35,427 nucleotides of DNA. Origin: Dehalococcoidia bacterium (GTDB lineage Bacteria > Chloroflexota > Dehalococcoidia > UBA2979). The translations under genes were made by a program, and so were the position numbers. Location of the stretch: contig JALOAM010000011.1 of the NCBI GenBank assembly GCA_023228765.1, positions 1-35,427 on the forward strand. Reading direction: 5' to 3'. The notes beneath the pieces were generated by a model. That model saw nothing but the letters and a program-made list of their open reading frames with translations, was not told where the DNA came from and ran no database searches. Shown here one piece after another: positions 24,884 to 32,100 of this stretch. The first letter of the stretch is position 1. Each line of letters opens with the position of its first letter.

Positions 24884-25903
24884 ATGACCCCTGTCCTACT
24901 GAGCGACCGCCCCACCTCGCTCGTCGCCCTACCGCCCGAGGACGCCACGCGCCGCAAGTTCATCACCAGCGTGGGGGCGGCCGCCCTCGCGGCGGCGTTC
25001 CTCGCCGCGTGTGGAGATGACGAGGCGGCGGGCGAGACGCCGGAGAGTGCGCCCTCGACCCGCGAGGTGTCGCACGAGTTCGGGACGACGGCGATCCCCG
25101 TCGACCCGCAGCGCATCGCCGTCGTCGATGTGCGGTCCATCGAGAACCTGGTGGCGCTGGGGATCATCCCGCAGGCGGTGTTCACGAAGCCCGTGGCGCA
25201 CGTCGCGGATCAGCTTGACGGCGTCACCGTCCTCGAGACCGCGGAGGGCGAGGTCGATCTCGAGTTGCTGGCGCAGATCGAGCCGGACTTGATCCTCGCG
25301 TGGGGCAACTTCATCGAGGAGACCCGGGACCAGATCGCCCAGATCGCGCCGCTGGTCGGCGTGCGGCACGAGCAGTTCAACGACTGGAAGGGCTCGCTCC
25401 GCGACCTCGCCCGCATCATGGACCGCGAGGAGCAGGCGGAGGCCGCGATCGCGGCGTTCGAGGCCCGGGCCGCTGACATTGCTGGCCGGATCGAGGCTGC
25501 CGGCCTCGACCAGCTGACGGTGAGCGTCATCCGCGGGATCACCGACGGGTTCCGGCTGGCCGCCGCCAACGAGTCGTTCCCCGCGCCGATCCTCGACGAG
25601 GCCGGACTCACCCGGACTGACGTCCAGCGGAACACTCCGACCGACTTCGGCGAGATCAGCCTGTCCCTGGAGCAGACCGCCCAGGCGGAGGCGGACATCA
25701 TCATCGTGGTCCACCGCGCGCCCGGCGAGAATCCGGCACAGGCCGAGGCGCTCGAGGAAATGATGACCTCGCCCCTCTGGCAGACCCTGACCGCGGCGAA
25801 GGAGGGGCGCGTCTACGACGTCTCGATCGACCACTGGCTCCAGGGCGGCCCCATCGCCGCCAACCTCATCCTCGACGACATCGAACGGCACCTGCTCGGC
25901 TAG
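24884..25903 (+). CDS. Array copy 11: Tat-exported substrate-binding lipoprotein
   Basis: 339 residues; ATG at 24884 after AAGGAGA, 19 bases after copy 10. The long n-region type (MTPVLLSDRPTSLVALPPEDA), Arg23-Arg24 with TRRKFITS in place of TRREFITG, lipid Cys43. Mature domain: FGTTAIPVDPQRIAVVDVRS, LGIIPQAVFTKP, IEPDLILAWGNFIEETRDQ, IAPLVGVRHEQFNDWKGSLR, and VYDVSIDHWLQGG near the end, where most siderophore binders have a similar W/Q-rich close. Lys for Glu after the arginines brings it nearer to the classical Tat consensus. Mature domain resembles copy 12 only in its first 30 residues. Confidence 0.87.
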   Translation: MTPVLLSDRPTSLVALPPEDATRRKFITSVGAAALAAAFLAACGDDEAAGETPESAPSTREVSHEFGTTAIPVDPQRIAVVDVRSIENLVALGIIPQAVFTKPVAHVADQLDGVTVLETAEGEVDLELLAQIEPDLILAWGNFIEETRDQIAQIAPLVGVRHEQFNDWKGSLRDLARIMDREEQAEAAIAAFEARAADIAGRIEAAGLDQLTVSVIRGITDGFRLAAANESFPAPILDEAGLTRTDVQRNTPTDFGEISLSLEQTAQAEADIIIVVHRAPGENPAQAEALEEMMTSPLWQTLTAAKEGRVYDVSIDHWLQGGPIAANLILDDIERHLLG

Positions 25904-25929
25904 TCCGCGCTCATACAAGGAGATCCACC

Positions 25930-26955
25930 ATGACCCCGGTACTGCTGCTCGACCGCTCGACCTCGCTCATCACCGCTCCGCCCGAGGACGCCACGCGCCG
26001 TGAGTTCATCACCGGCGTCGGTGCGGCCGCCCTTGCGGCGGCGTTCCTCGCCGCGTGCGGGGAGGATCCCGCGGACGATCGGACGGCGACGCCGACCGGG
26101 ACGCCCGAGGCGACGACGCGCGTGGTGGACCACGCCTTCGGCACCATCGAAGTGCCGGTGGATCCGCAGCGGGTGATCGTCGCGGACAACAATGCGCTGC
26201 CGTACATCCTCGAGCTGGGCGTGGTGCCGATCGCGGCTGGCTCGCTGGGGCCGGAGGTGTTCGACGGGCGCGACTTCCACCCGGCGCTGTACGAGCTGGG
26301 CGCCGAGGAGACCGTTCCGTTCTCGCGGGACGAGCCGGACTACGAGCTGGTCGCCTCGCTGGCCCCGGACCTGATCATCGGGTCCACATTCTCGCTGCTG
26401 AACCGCGTGGCGGGCGGCGTCGAGACCTACGAGCAGATGGCGCCCCTCGCCGCCGTGGACAGCGACCTGCCGGTCTTTGAGCAGATCCGCGGCTACGCCC
26501 GCATCCTCGGGCGGGAGGAACGCGCAGAGGCGCTCATCGCGGAGTTCGAGGATTCCATCCGCAGCCTGGCCGCGGACGTGTCCGTCACCGACATCTCGAT
26601 CGCTCGCGCGTTCGGGGAGAGTGACGTCTTCATCTACACGGAGGCGGAGCCGTTCACCGCGCTGTGGCTGGACCTCCTCGGCGTGACGGTGGTGCCGGGC
26701 ACGGAGAACGCGAGCGAAGCCGGCACGATCATCGCGTCCGCCGAGCAGCTCTCCGAGCTGCAGGGCGAAGCCCTCATCGTGATCGATGGCATCGACCGGC
26801 TGGAGGGCAACCCGCTCTGGCCGCTGCTTCCGGCCGTGCAGGCCGGGAAGGTGCACAGCGTGGGCGACTACCTGACCTACAACGGCGGCGGAGGCCTCAA
26901 CGCGCTCCGCGAGCAGATCGTCGGCATCGCGGAGTTCCTCGCGACGGTCGAGTAG
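25930..26955 (+). CDS. Array copy 12 (last): Tat-exported substrate-binding lipoprotein
   Basis: 341 residues; ATG at 25930 after an AAGGAGA site. The long n-region type (MTPVLLLDRSTSLITAPPEDA), Arg23-Arg24, lipid Cys43, then a Thr/Pro-rich linker. Mature motifs: FGTIEVPVDPQRVIVADNNA, LGVVPIAAGSLGPEVF, LAPDLIIGSTFSLLNR, YEQMAPLAAVDSDLPVFEQI, LDLLGVTVVPGTENASEAG, LPAVQAGKVHSVGDYLTYNG. The last motif resembles the iron-siderophore-binding close. A strong terminator follows 23 bases after the stop, so this is the end of the roughly 11-kb transcript. Confidence 0.88.
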   Translation: MTPVLLLDRSTSLITAPPEDATRREFITGVGAAALAAAFLAACGEDPADDRTATPTGTPEATTRVVDHAFGTIEVPVDPQRVIVADNNALPYILELGVVPIAAGSLGPEVFDGRDFHPALYELGAEETVPFSRDEPDYELVASLAPDLIIGSTFSLLNRVAGGVETYEQMAPLAAVDSDLPVFEQIRGYARILGREERAEALIAEFEDSIRSLAADVSVTDISIARAFGESDVFIYTEAEPFTALWLDLLGVTVVPGTENASEAGTIIASAEQLSELQGEALIVIDGIDRLEGNPLWPLLPAVQAGKVHSVGDYLTYNGGGGLNALREQIVGIAEFLATVE

Positions 26956-26978
26956 ACACAGAGTCCGGCATCCTGAAC

Positions 26979-27006
26979 GACGAGGGCGACGCGAGTCGCC
27001 CTCGTC
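26979..27006 (+). terminator. Strong hairpin terminator closing the binding-protein operon
   Basis: GACGAGGGCGA / TCGCCCTCGTC is a perfect 11-bp stem with loop CGCGAG, followed by CCGTCCTCG. It begins 23 bases after the last stop. Confidence 0.8.
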
Positions 27007-27214
27007 CCGTCCTCGGGGGCGGGCATGGGTGACAGGACACTGCCAGACGGTGGCGCCGCCTTCCGCGGGGACTCGCGTAACGTCGGGGTCTGGCGAATAC
27101 CGAACGTACCGTGCAGCGCATACCATCGAGGGGTACGGCGCGGCCGAGATGGCCGCGGTCGCGCCTCGGGGGCGGCGGTGCGACGGGCCCGAAAAACGAA
27201 GGTCGAGCACCCCC

Positions 27215-28069
27215 ATGCCGTCCGTCGACGATCTCGCGCGAGACGCCGCATCACGGTATCCGCTGCCGCCCGTCCTCTACCGGTTGCTCGGCCTGAACGA
27301 ACCCGGCGTCGAAGATGCGCCCCAGGCGGGCACCGCGCTCGCCGAGGTGGTCTCGCGCGATCCAGACCTGGTGCGCCGCCTGAGGATGGTCGCGAGCGCG
27401 GATGCGCCGTGGCGGGCGCGTACGGAGCGTCGCTCGCTGGAGCAGGGCGTGCGTGACCTCGGCTTCCGTCGCATCCACACGGGGGCGCTCGTCATTTCGA
27501 CGATCGTTGGGCTCCCGGTCAAGACGACGGCGCTCGACTACCTGCGGTTCTGGCGGTACTCGGTTGCCGCGGCCTTCCTCACCCAGAGCGTCGGGTACTA
27601 CCGGCGCGTGGACTGGGTGGAGTTCGGCACGGCGGTCGGCCTCTACCACGACGTCGGGCGACTCCTGATCGAGGACATCGACCCGGTGGGGATGCAGCGC
27701 GTGCGCCAGCGACAGCTCGCGGGCGAGGGCCAGTGGCTGCAACTGGAGCGCGAGGAGCTCGGCTTCACGGCGTTCGACCTGACCGTCGCGCTGCTGAAGG
27801 CATGGAAGTTCCCCGACCCCATGGTGGAGGCGATCGCCAGCGTCACCACCCAGGATCCGCCGGGCCTCACCGTCGCCCTCCGCGACTCCGTGCTGACGGC
27901 GCGGGCCCTGGACTTCGCCACGAAGGCGGGACGCCGGCACGAGGTGGTGCCGGACGTGCTCTACATCCTGGACCGCTACTTCTCCGGCGTGGAGGGCCTC
28001 ACGCAGCGCGTCGACGGCCTCCTGGGCTCCGCCATGATCTCGATCCCGGAGGACACGGGCGCCGCGTAG
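27215..28069 (+). CDS. HDOD domain protein
   Basis: 284 residues from the ATG at 27215 (GAAGG site about nine bases before it). An HDOD domain, a degenerate HD-phosphohydrolase relative found in signalling and often regulated by second messengers or chemotaxis-like systems, covers most of the protein: YPLPPVLYRLLGL, LAEVVSRDPDLVRRLRMVA, SLEQGVRDLGFRRIHTGALV, FLTQSVGYYRR, and VGLYHDVGRLLIED, where the HD pair survives. HDOD proteins usually lack the metal ligands needed for catalysis, so a binding role is likelier. The 259 bases before it hold the array terminator and no clear promoter. It converges on the regulator gene with 48 bases between. Confidence 0.83.
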   Translation: MPSVDDLARDAASRYPLPPVLYRLLGLNEPGVEDAPQAGTALAEVVSRDPDLVRRLRMVASADAPWRARTERRSLEQGVRDLGFRRIHTGALVISTIVGLPVKTTALDYLRFWRYSVAAAFLTQSVGYYRRVDWVEFGTAVGLYHDVGRLLIEDIDPVGMQRVRQRQLAGEGQWLQLEREELGFTAFDLTVALLKAWKFPDPMVEAIASVTTQDPPGLTVALRDSVLTARALDFATKAGRRHEVVPDVLYILDRYFSGVEGLTQRVDGLLGSAMISIPEDTGAA

Positions 28070-28117
28070 ACGGGGCTCCGCAGTGCTGATCGAGTCCTGA
28101 GCCCTGCTACTCGAGGG

Positions 28118-28828
28118 CTACTCGGGGCGGCCGTCGTAGACCGAGGTGAGGGCGAGGAGGACGCGGTCCGCGAGGAGCGCGATCTGCTCGCGGGCGGCGG
28201 CGGCTTCCTCGGCGGTCATGCGGTTGCGGTAGGCGAGCTGCTTCGCGGTCTGGTCCAGCGCACGCCGGAAGAACGTGAACGCCTGCACCGCCTGCGCCAG
28301 CGGCATGCCGCGGCGCAGGAGCTCCTCCCCGTACGCTGTCCCGATCTCGGCCACCTCGCGCTCGAGGTCGCTGCGCTGGCCGCGCCGCGCGAGGTAGTCG
28401 TCCACGATCTGGAGGAGGCGCCGGCCCAGGGGGCGGAGCGCGTCGCGTTCGTCATCGTCGGTCTCGCGATACCAGGCCGGCTCCGCGTTGTGGGCGTGGA
28501 GTTGGCGGCGGATGCGGGTGATGGCGGCGGACTCGATCTCGCGGTTGGGCTGCTGCGCGCCGCGCTCCACGAGGCCGAGCAGGTCGCCCTCGTCGAAGCG
28601 GCGGTGGCCGCCGGGGGTGCGGAACATCTGGATCTCGCCGGCGTCCGCCCACCGCCGCACGGTGGACTCGTTCACGCCGAGGATCTCGCACGCCCGGGAG
28701 AGGCTCACCCACCGCGAGGCACGCCGCGTCCTGCCTCCTCCACCCGCGTCGCCGTTCGGGGCGATCGGGTGGAGGGGGAGGAAGTCGAGCACACCGGTAT
28801 CAGGTCGTTCGCTCGGGGGTACCGCCAT
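28118..28828 (-). CDS. MerR/excisionase-type helix-turn-helix regulator
   Basis: 236 residues. A short Gly/Pro-rich N-terminus is followed by a MerR-like winged helix (about 40-90): WVSLSRACEILGVNESTVRR, WADAGEIQMFRTPGGHRRF, DEGDLLGLV. This is the small-regulator type often called excisionase-family or BldC-like. The C-terminal 140 residues are helical and Arg/Glu-rich (LGRRLLQIVDDYLARRGQR, MPLAQAVQAFTFFRRAL), with a likely sensor or oligomerisation role; the RRGMPLAQAVQAF pattern is seen in other regulators of two-component or PucR/RsbR-like proteins. The ATG lies two bases after the HemQ stop (TAGCGATG). As last gene of the haem operon it is a candidate feedback regulator, which is inference. 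Confidence 0.82.
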   Translation of the reverse strand: MAVPPSERPDTGVLDFLPLHPIAPNGDAGGGGRTRRASRWVSLSRACEILGVNESTVRRWADAGEIQMFRTPGGHRRFDEGDLLGLVERGAQQPNREIESAAITRIRRQLHAHNAEPAWYRETDDDERDALRPLGRRLLQIVDDYLARRGQRSDLEREVAEIGTAYGEELLRRGMPLAQAVQAFTFFRRALDQTAKQLAYRNRMTAEEAAAAREQIALLADRVLLALTSVYDGRPE

Positions 28829-28830
28829 CG

Positions 28831-29625
28831 CTACTGCTGGCTCGGCGAGCCGAGCCCGATGAGGCCGGCCACCTCGCCGAGAGCAAGACGGCGGCAGGTG
28901 AACATCGGCGTGTCGAACAGCGTGTAGGAGGACGCCTCGGAGTCGCGGAGCTCGCGCACCAGCGCGAGGAAGTCGCCGGGCTCGTTGCCCTCGAACGCGA
29001 CCACGAACTCCTGGTCGTCCAGGCCGTACGAGTACGTCGTGTTGATCTTGATGCCGTGGTACTTGTGGCCGATGGCGATGTGCTCGTCCATCATCCGCTG
29101 GCGTTCCTCGACGGACTGCGCGTACCAGGGGCGCGTCTTCACCATCGGGTAGACGAACAGGTACTTGTCTACGCCTCCATCCAGGCGGAGCCGCTCGCGC
29201 TTCTCGGTGCCCTCGTGGATGTGGTTCGTGTACTGGGAGCGCATGGTCATGGAGAGGTAGGAGTAGGGCTCCTCCAGCCACGGCCCGATCGGCGAGCGGC
29301 GGAGCGCCTCGTGCCAGCTCGTGATCACGGACAGGTCGTCGTGGACCTGCCACAGCACGATGTCCACGTTGCGGCGCGTCCCGATGGTGGAGTACGCGCG
29401 TGTCAACATCGTCTGCGTCGACTGGTCGAGGAGCTCGGTCAGCGCCTCGCCGAGGGCGGCGCGCTCCGGCTCCGGCATCCGGCGCGCTTCTGCGCTGAGC
29501 TGGAAGAAGGAGAACTTGACGCTCTGCACGCCCTTCGCGGGGCCTCGGCGGTGGTGCGGAGCGGGAGCGGTCGCCGGCGTGTCGGCGGACGCGGCGTGCG
29601 CGTGTGGCTGTTCGGTTGTCGTCAT
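28831..29625 (-). CDS. HemQ-like coproheme decarboxylase (chlorite dismutase superfamily)
   Basis: 264 residues. The first 33 residues are a His/Ala/Pro-rich tail. The rest is the chlorite dismutase fold: VKFSFFQLSAEARRM, catalytic-type Y159 in KYLFVYPMVKTRPWY, proximal-ligand candidate H182 in MMDEHIAIGHKY, then TYSYGLDDQEFVVAFE and FTCRRLALGEVAGLIG. Coproheme decarboxylases need the Tyr and His and lack the distal Arg that true chlorite dismutases use; by alignment from memory, the residue here is N195, so chlorite dismutase activity is unlikely. It follows ahbAB with an ATGA overlap, so it should finish haem from coproheme. The loop between Tyr and His is four residues shorter than in Listeria and Staphylococcus HemQ. 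Confidence 0.85.
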   Translation of the reverse strand: MTTTEQPHAHAASADTPATAPAPHHRRGPAKGVQSVKFSFFQLSAEARRMPEPERAALGEALTELLDQSTQTMLTRAYSTIGTRRNVDIVLWQVHDDLSVITSWHEALRRSPIGPWLEEPYSYLSMTMRSQYTNHIHEGTEKRERLRLDGGVDKYLFVYPMVKTRPWYAQSVEERQRMMDEHIAIGHKYHGIKINTTYSYGLDDQEFVVAFEGNEPGDFLALVRELRDSEASSYTLFDTPMFTCRRLALGEVAGLIGLGSPSQQ

Positions 29626-30728
29626 GCGAGCACCTCGTCCTCTGCGGAGACCGTGGCGCCCTCGCTGGCCGCGGCCATGCAGAGCGCTTCCCACTGGTCG
29701 TACTCGGGAATGAAGTAGGGGAGCCGGATCTTCTTGAACTCCGTGGTGGAGTAGAGGACGCGGTAGTCGTCCACGCCCGTCTCGTCCGCGATCGCCTTCG
29801 CGGTCTCCTCCACGCCCGCCACCTTCGGGTGGTGGATCATCGAGAAGACCGAGTACGGCCAGTCCGGATACGTGGGGCGCTCGTAGCAGTGCGAGATATT
29901 GCGGTAGCCCGCCACGAACTGCCCGAACTCCACGATGCGCTCGGACGGCACGTTCCAGACGGCCATCCCGTTCGCCCGGAAGCCGGCCGTGCGGTGGTTC
30001 AGGATGCCGGCGAACCGGCGGAGGTGGCCGCTGTCCTGCATCTTCCTGGCGTGCGCGAATACCTCGGCGGTCGTCCAGCCCAGCGCTTCCGCGATGGGGG
30101 CGAACGGCTCCTCGATGTCCTGCAGGTCGCCCTGCGTTGCCTTGATGTAGGTGATGTCGGTCTCGGTGAGGCCGAACGCGGCGGCGGCGTTCCGGCGTTC
30201 CTCGGTGTACTCCGGGGTGCCGCGGGAGGTCATCTCCCGCGATCCGGACATGTCCAGGGTGACGCCGATCTTGAACAGGTTGAGGGTCGGCATCGGGCGG
30301 GTGGACTCCGCGCCCGACAGGACGTGCAGCCGCTCGATCACCGCGTCGAGGTCCTCGCCGGGAGGCATCGCGACGGTGAACCACATGTTGAACTCGTGGT
30401 TGCGCTTGTAGTTGTGAGAGACGCCCGGGTGGGCGTTGATCACGGCCGCCGCGCGCGCCAGCTGCTCCGGCGCGACGCTCATCGCGACCAGCGCCGAGGA
30501 GTACCCGAGCGCCTTCGTGTCGTAGATCGCGCAGATCTGGCGGACGACGCCCGCTGCGCGCGCCTCGCGCAGCCGGCCCAGGGCCTCGGCCTCGGTGATG
30601 CCGAGACGCTCACCGAGGACCGCGTACGGACGGTCGACCAGCGGGAAGTCCTCCTGCATCAGGTCCAGGAGCTGGCGGGAGGTGGCGTCGAACTCGACGC
30701 CCGTGGCCTTCGGCAGCATCGTCGTCAT
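29622..30728 (-). CDS. Siroheme decarboxylase, fused AhbA/AhbB
   Basis: 368 residues joining two Lrp/AsnC-like halves. AhbA and AhbB together decarboxylate siroheme to 12,18-didecarboxysiroheme in the alternative haem route. Half one (15-160) has a winged helix (LLDLMQEDFPLV, RLGITEAEALGRL), then GVSHNYKRNHEFNMWFT with H105. Half two (185-340) repeats it: HTH about 188-240, ISHCYERPTYPDWPYSVFSMIH with H280, and the family tail YSTTEFKKIRLPYF. In separately encoded AhbA/AhbB the His and Tyr of these motifs are active-site residues. The 4-base overlap with both neighbours puts it in the middle of a tight operon. AhbC, the radical-SAM next step, is not in the window. Confidence 0.85.
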   Translation of the reverse strand: MTTMLPKATGVEFDATSRQLLDLMQEDFPLVDRPYAVLGERLGITEAEALGRLREARAAGVVRQICAIYDTKALGYSSALVAMSVAPEQLARAAAVINAHPGVSHNYKRNHEFNMWFTVAMPPGEDLDAVIERLHVLSGAESTRPMPTLNLFKIGVTLDMSGSREMTSRGTPEYTEERRNAAAAFGLTETDITYIKATQGDLQDIEEPFAPIAEALGWTTAEVFAHARKMQDSGHLRRFAGILNHRTAGFRANGMAVWNVPSERIVEFGQFVAGYRNISHCYERPTYPDWPYSVFSMIHHPKVAGVEETAKAIADETGVDDYRVLYSTTEFKKIRLPYFIPEYDQWEALCMAAASEGATVSAEDEVLA

Positions 30729-31786
30729 GAGTTCGCCCCCACCTCTGCCTGCGCCTTCGCGTCCTGCGCGCGGATGGTGGCGTCGGTCACGTTCGCCGGC
30801 TCGGTCACGGGGAGGCCGTAGTTCGCCTCGTACAGTCGCGCAATCTCCGCGGCCTGCGCGTCCGTGACGGGAGGCTGCGCGGGCGCCGCGGTGAACTCAT
30901 CGAGCTGCGCGGCGTCGTAGACGTTGGGGAGCACGGTGACGATCGAGGGCGTGCGGAGGATGAACTGGATCGCCGCCTGCCCCATGGTGCAGTTGTTCTC
31001 GCGCTCCAGGAACCGCAGATGCTCCACCTTCTGGACGCCCTCGGTGAGCCAGGACTGCGGGCGGTGGCGTCGGTGGTCGTTCTCGGGGAAGACGGTGTCC
31101 GCGGTGTAGTGGCCTTCCAGCATGCCGGAGGAGTGCGGCACGCGGACGAGGAGGCTCATGCCGGTCTCCTCCGCGGTCTGGATCAGCGGGCGGCCGGGGT
31201 CCAGCTCCAGCGCGTTGTAGATCATCTGCACGGACTGGATCGGCAGGTTCCGCATCGCGTAGTGGCCCTCCGGCTCCCAGCCGATGGCCGGGCCCAGGGC
31301 GACACCGGCGGAGCGGATCTTGCCCTCCCGCTGGATGCGCTCGATCCACGTCCACACGTCGTCGTTCTGCAGGTGCTCCATCCGCGGGTTGTGCATCGCG
31401 AACACGTCGATGCGGTCCGTGCCGAGGCGGCGGAGGGAGTCCTCCAGCGCGCGCTCCAGGAACGGGATGTCCAGGCGGTGGGGGGACTCGCGGTGGCCGG
31501 CGTCGGCAGCGTCGCGGGACGCCCAGTCGTAGCCGAACTTCGCGCCGATGGTGATCTTGTCGCGCTCCGAGCCCGGGAAGGCGTGTGCGACCACGGTCTC
31601 GCCGCGCCCGCGGCCGTAGGCGTCAGCGGTGTCGAAGAAGGTGACGCCGCGCTCCACCGCGCGATGCATCAGCGCGGCGGCCTCGTGGTCCGAATACTCG
31701 CCCCACCAGCCCGCCGCTACGGTCCAGACGCCGAATCCCACCTCCGAGACCTCTACGTCTGTCCCCTGGATGCGCCGGTGCTGCAT
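30725..31786 (-). CDS. Aldo/keto reductase
   Basis: 353 residues from the ATG at 31786, which has an AAGGAGG site six bases before it; earlier in-frame starts have none. The NADPH-dependent TIM-barrel family is clear: D52 and Y57 in FFDTADAYGRGRGE, K83 in IGAKFGYDW, H132 in FAMHNPRME, then RSAGVALG and QAAIQFILRTP for the cofactor site. All four catalytic residues are present. It heads the operon with the fused AhbA/AhbB and HemQ genes, with ATGA overlap. A role in haem formation is not established for this family; it could act on a precursor, or merely share regulation. Confidence 0.9.
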   Translation of the reverse strand: MQHRRIQGTDVEVSEVGFGVWTVAAGWWGEYSDHEAAALMHRAVERGVTFFDTADAYGRGRGETVVAHAFPGSERDKITIGAKFGYDWASRDAADAGHRESPHRLDIPFLERALEDSLRRLGTDRIDVFAMHNPRMEHLQNDDVWTWIERIQREGKIRSAGVALGPAIGWEPEGHYAMRNLPIQSVQMIYNALELDPGRPLIQTAEETGMSLLVRVPHSSGMLEGHYTADTVFPENDHRRHRPQSWLTEGVQKVEHLRFLERENNCTMGQAAIQFILRTPSIVTVLPNVYDAAQLDEFTAAPAQPPVTDAQAAEIARLYEANYGLPVTEPANVTDATIRAQDAKAQAEVGANS

Positions 31787-32100
31787 GTCTGCCTCCTTCT
31801 CCGAAGTGAGACTCAATCCGAGGGTGCGAACAGACAACGTGGGGATTGCGGGCATTCGGAAGATTCAGGGGGTTCGCTCAGGTAAGAGACCCCACAGAAC
31901 TTCCTTCTGCCGGAGGAGAAACGGGAGATTTGCCGCCGGGAGATCTCACCAGGCCGCCATCACGTGACGTGATGGGCCGGCAGGGGGTGTCGAGGAGGCC
32001 TCGTCCGCCTCGATGCAGGGCGGGGCCTCCCACAGAACGTTCTGGATGGAGTAGCTTTCCGCGACAATCTCCCCAGTAGCCTGGGGGAGGGGGCGAACGC
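31787..32100. promoter_or_regulatory. Divergent regulatory region with three dyads
   Basis: 314 bases with no gene. It must hold promoters for the haem-associated operon (minus) and the CoA-transferase (plus). Dyads: CAGAA-CTTCC-TTCTG at 31895-31909; perfect 12-base palindrome CAGAACGTTCTG at 32033-32044; and CCATCACG-TGA-CGTGATGG at 31957-31975. The first two share the exact 10-mer CCCACAGAAC (31891-31900 and 32029-32038). A possible weak plus promoter is TTCTGG (32040-32045), 17 bases, GACAAT (32063-32068), overlapped by the palindrome. Confidence 0.5.
32069..32089 (+). other. Hairpin overlapping the ribosome site of the CoA-transferase gene
   Basis: CTCCCCAG pairs with CTGGGGGAG (one bulged G), loop TAGC at 32077-32080. 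Its 3' arm contains the Shine-Dalgarno-like purines before the ATG at 32101, so it could hide the site. No ligand or known riboswitch is recognised. Confidence 0.35.

Larger units (their letters stand above)
16120..26058 (+). repeat. Dispersed 75-bp coding repeat encoding the shared Tat/lipobox signal segment
   Basis: The same 25-codon segment, from the Glu of PEDATRR to the lipid Cys, recurs ten times at 16120-16194, 17225-17299, 18241-18315, 19300-19374, 20362-20436, 21475-21549, 21726-21800, 22805-22879, 24938-25012 and 25984-26058. The amino acids are nearly invariant: Ser for Thr in TRREFITG in two copies, and Lys for Glu and Ser for Gly in copy 11. The base changes are mostly silent third-position changes. 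The ten-base start ATGACACCAG and following codons are shared by copies 2, 4, 5, 6 and 9. It is part of the coding sequence, not a mobile element. Confidence 0.9.

Noticed and set aside
16120..26058. CRISPR-like or mobile repeat reading of the ten 75-bp repeats
   Set aside because: Repeats are in frame at the start of each binding-protein gene, spaced by about 1 kb, with no inverted ends, transposase or target duplications.
28100..28119. Terminator AGCCCT/AGGGCT between the HDOD and regulator genes
   Set aside because: Only six pairs with an eight-base loop and it overlaps the regulator stop codon; too weak to list.
28831..29625. Chlorite dismutase (detoxification) function
   Set aside because: The fold matches, but the distal Arg position appears to be Asn, the coproheme-type Tyr is present, and the gene is coupled to siroheme decarboxylase.
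29622..30728. Lrp/AsnC transcription regulator
   Set aside because: Both halves have Lrp-like helices, but the SHNYKR/SHCYER and EFKKIRLPYF motifs identify siroheme decarboxylase.
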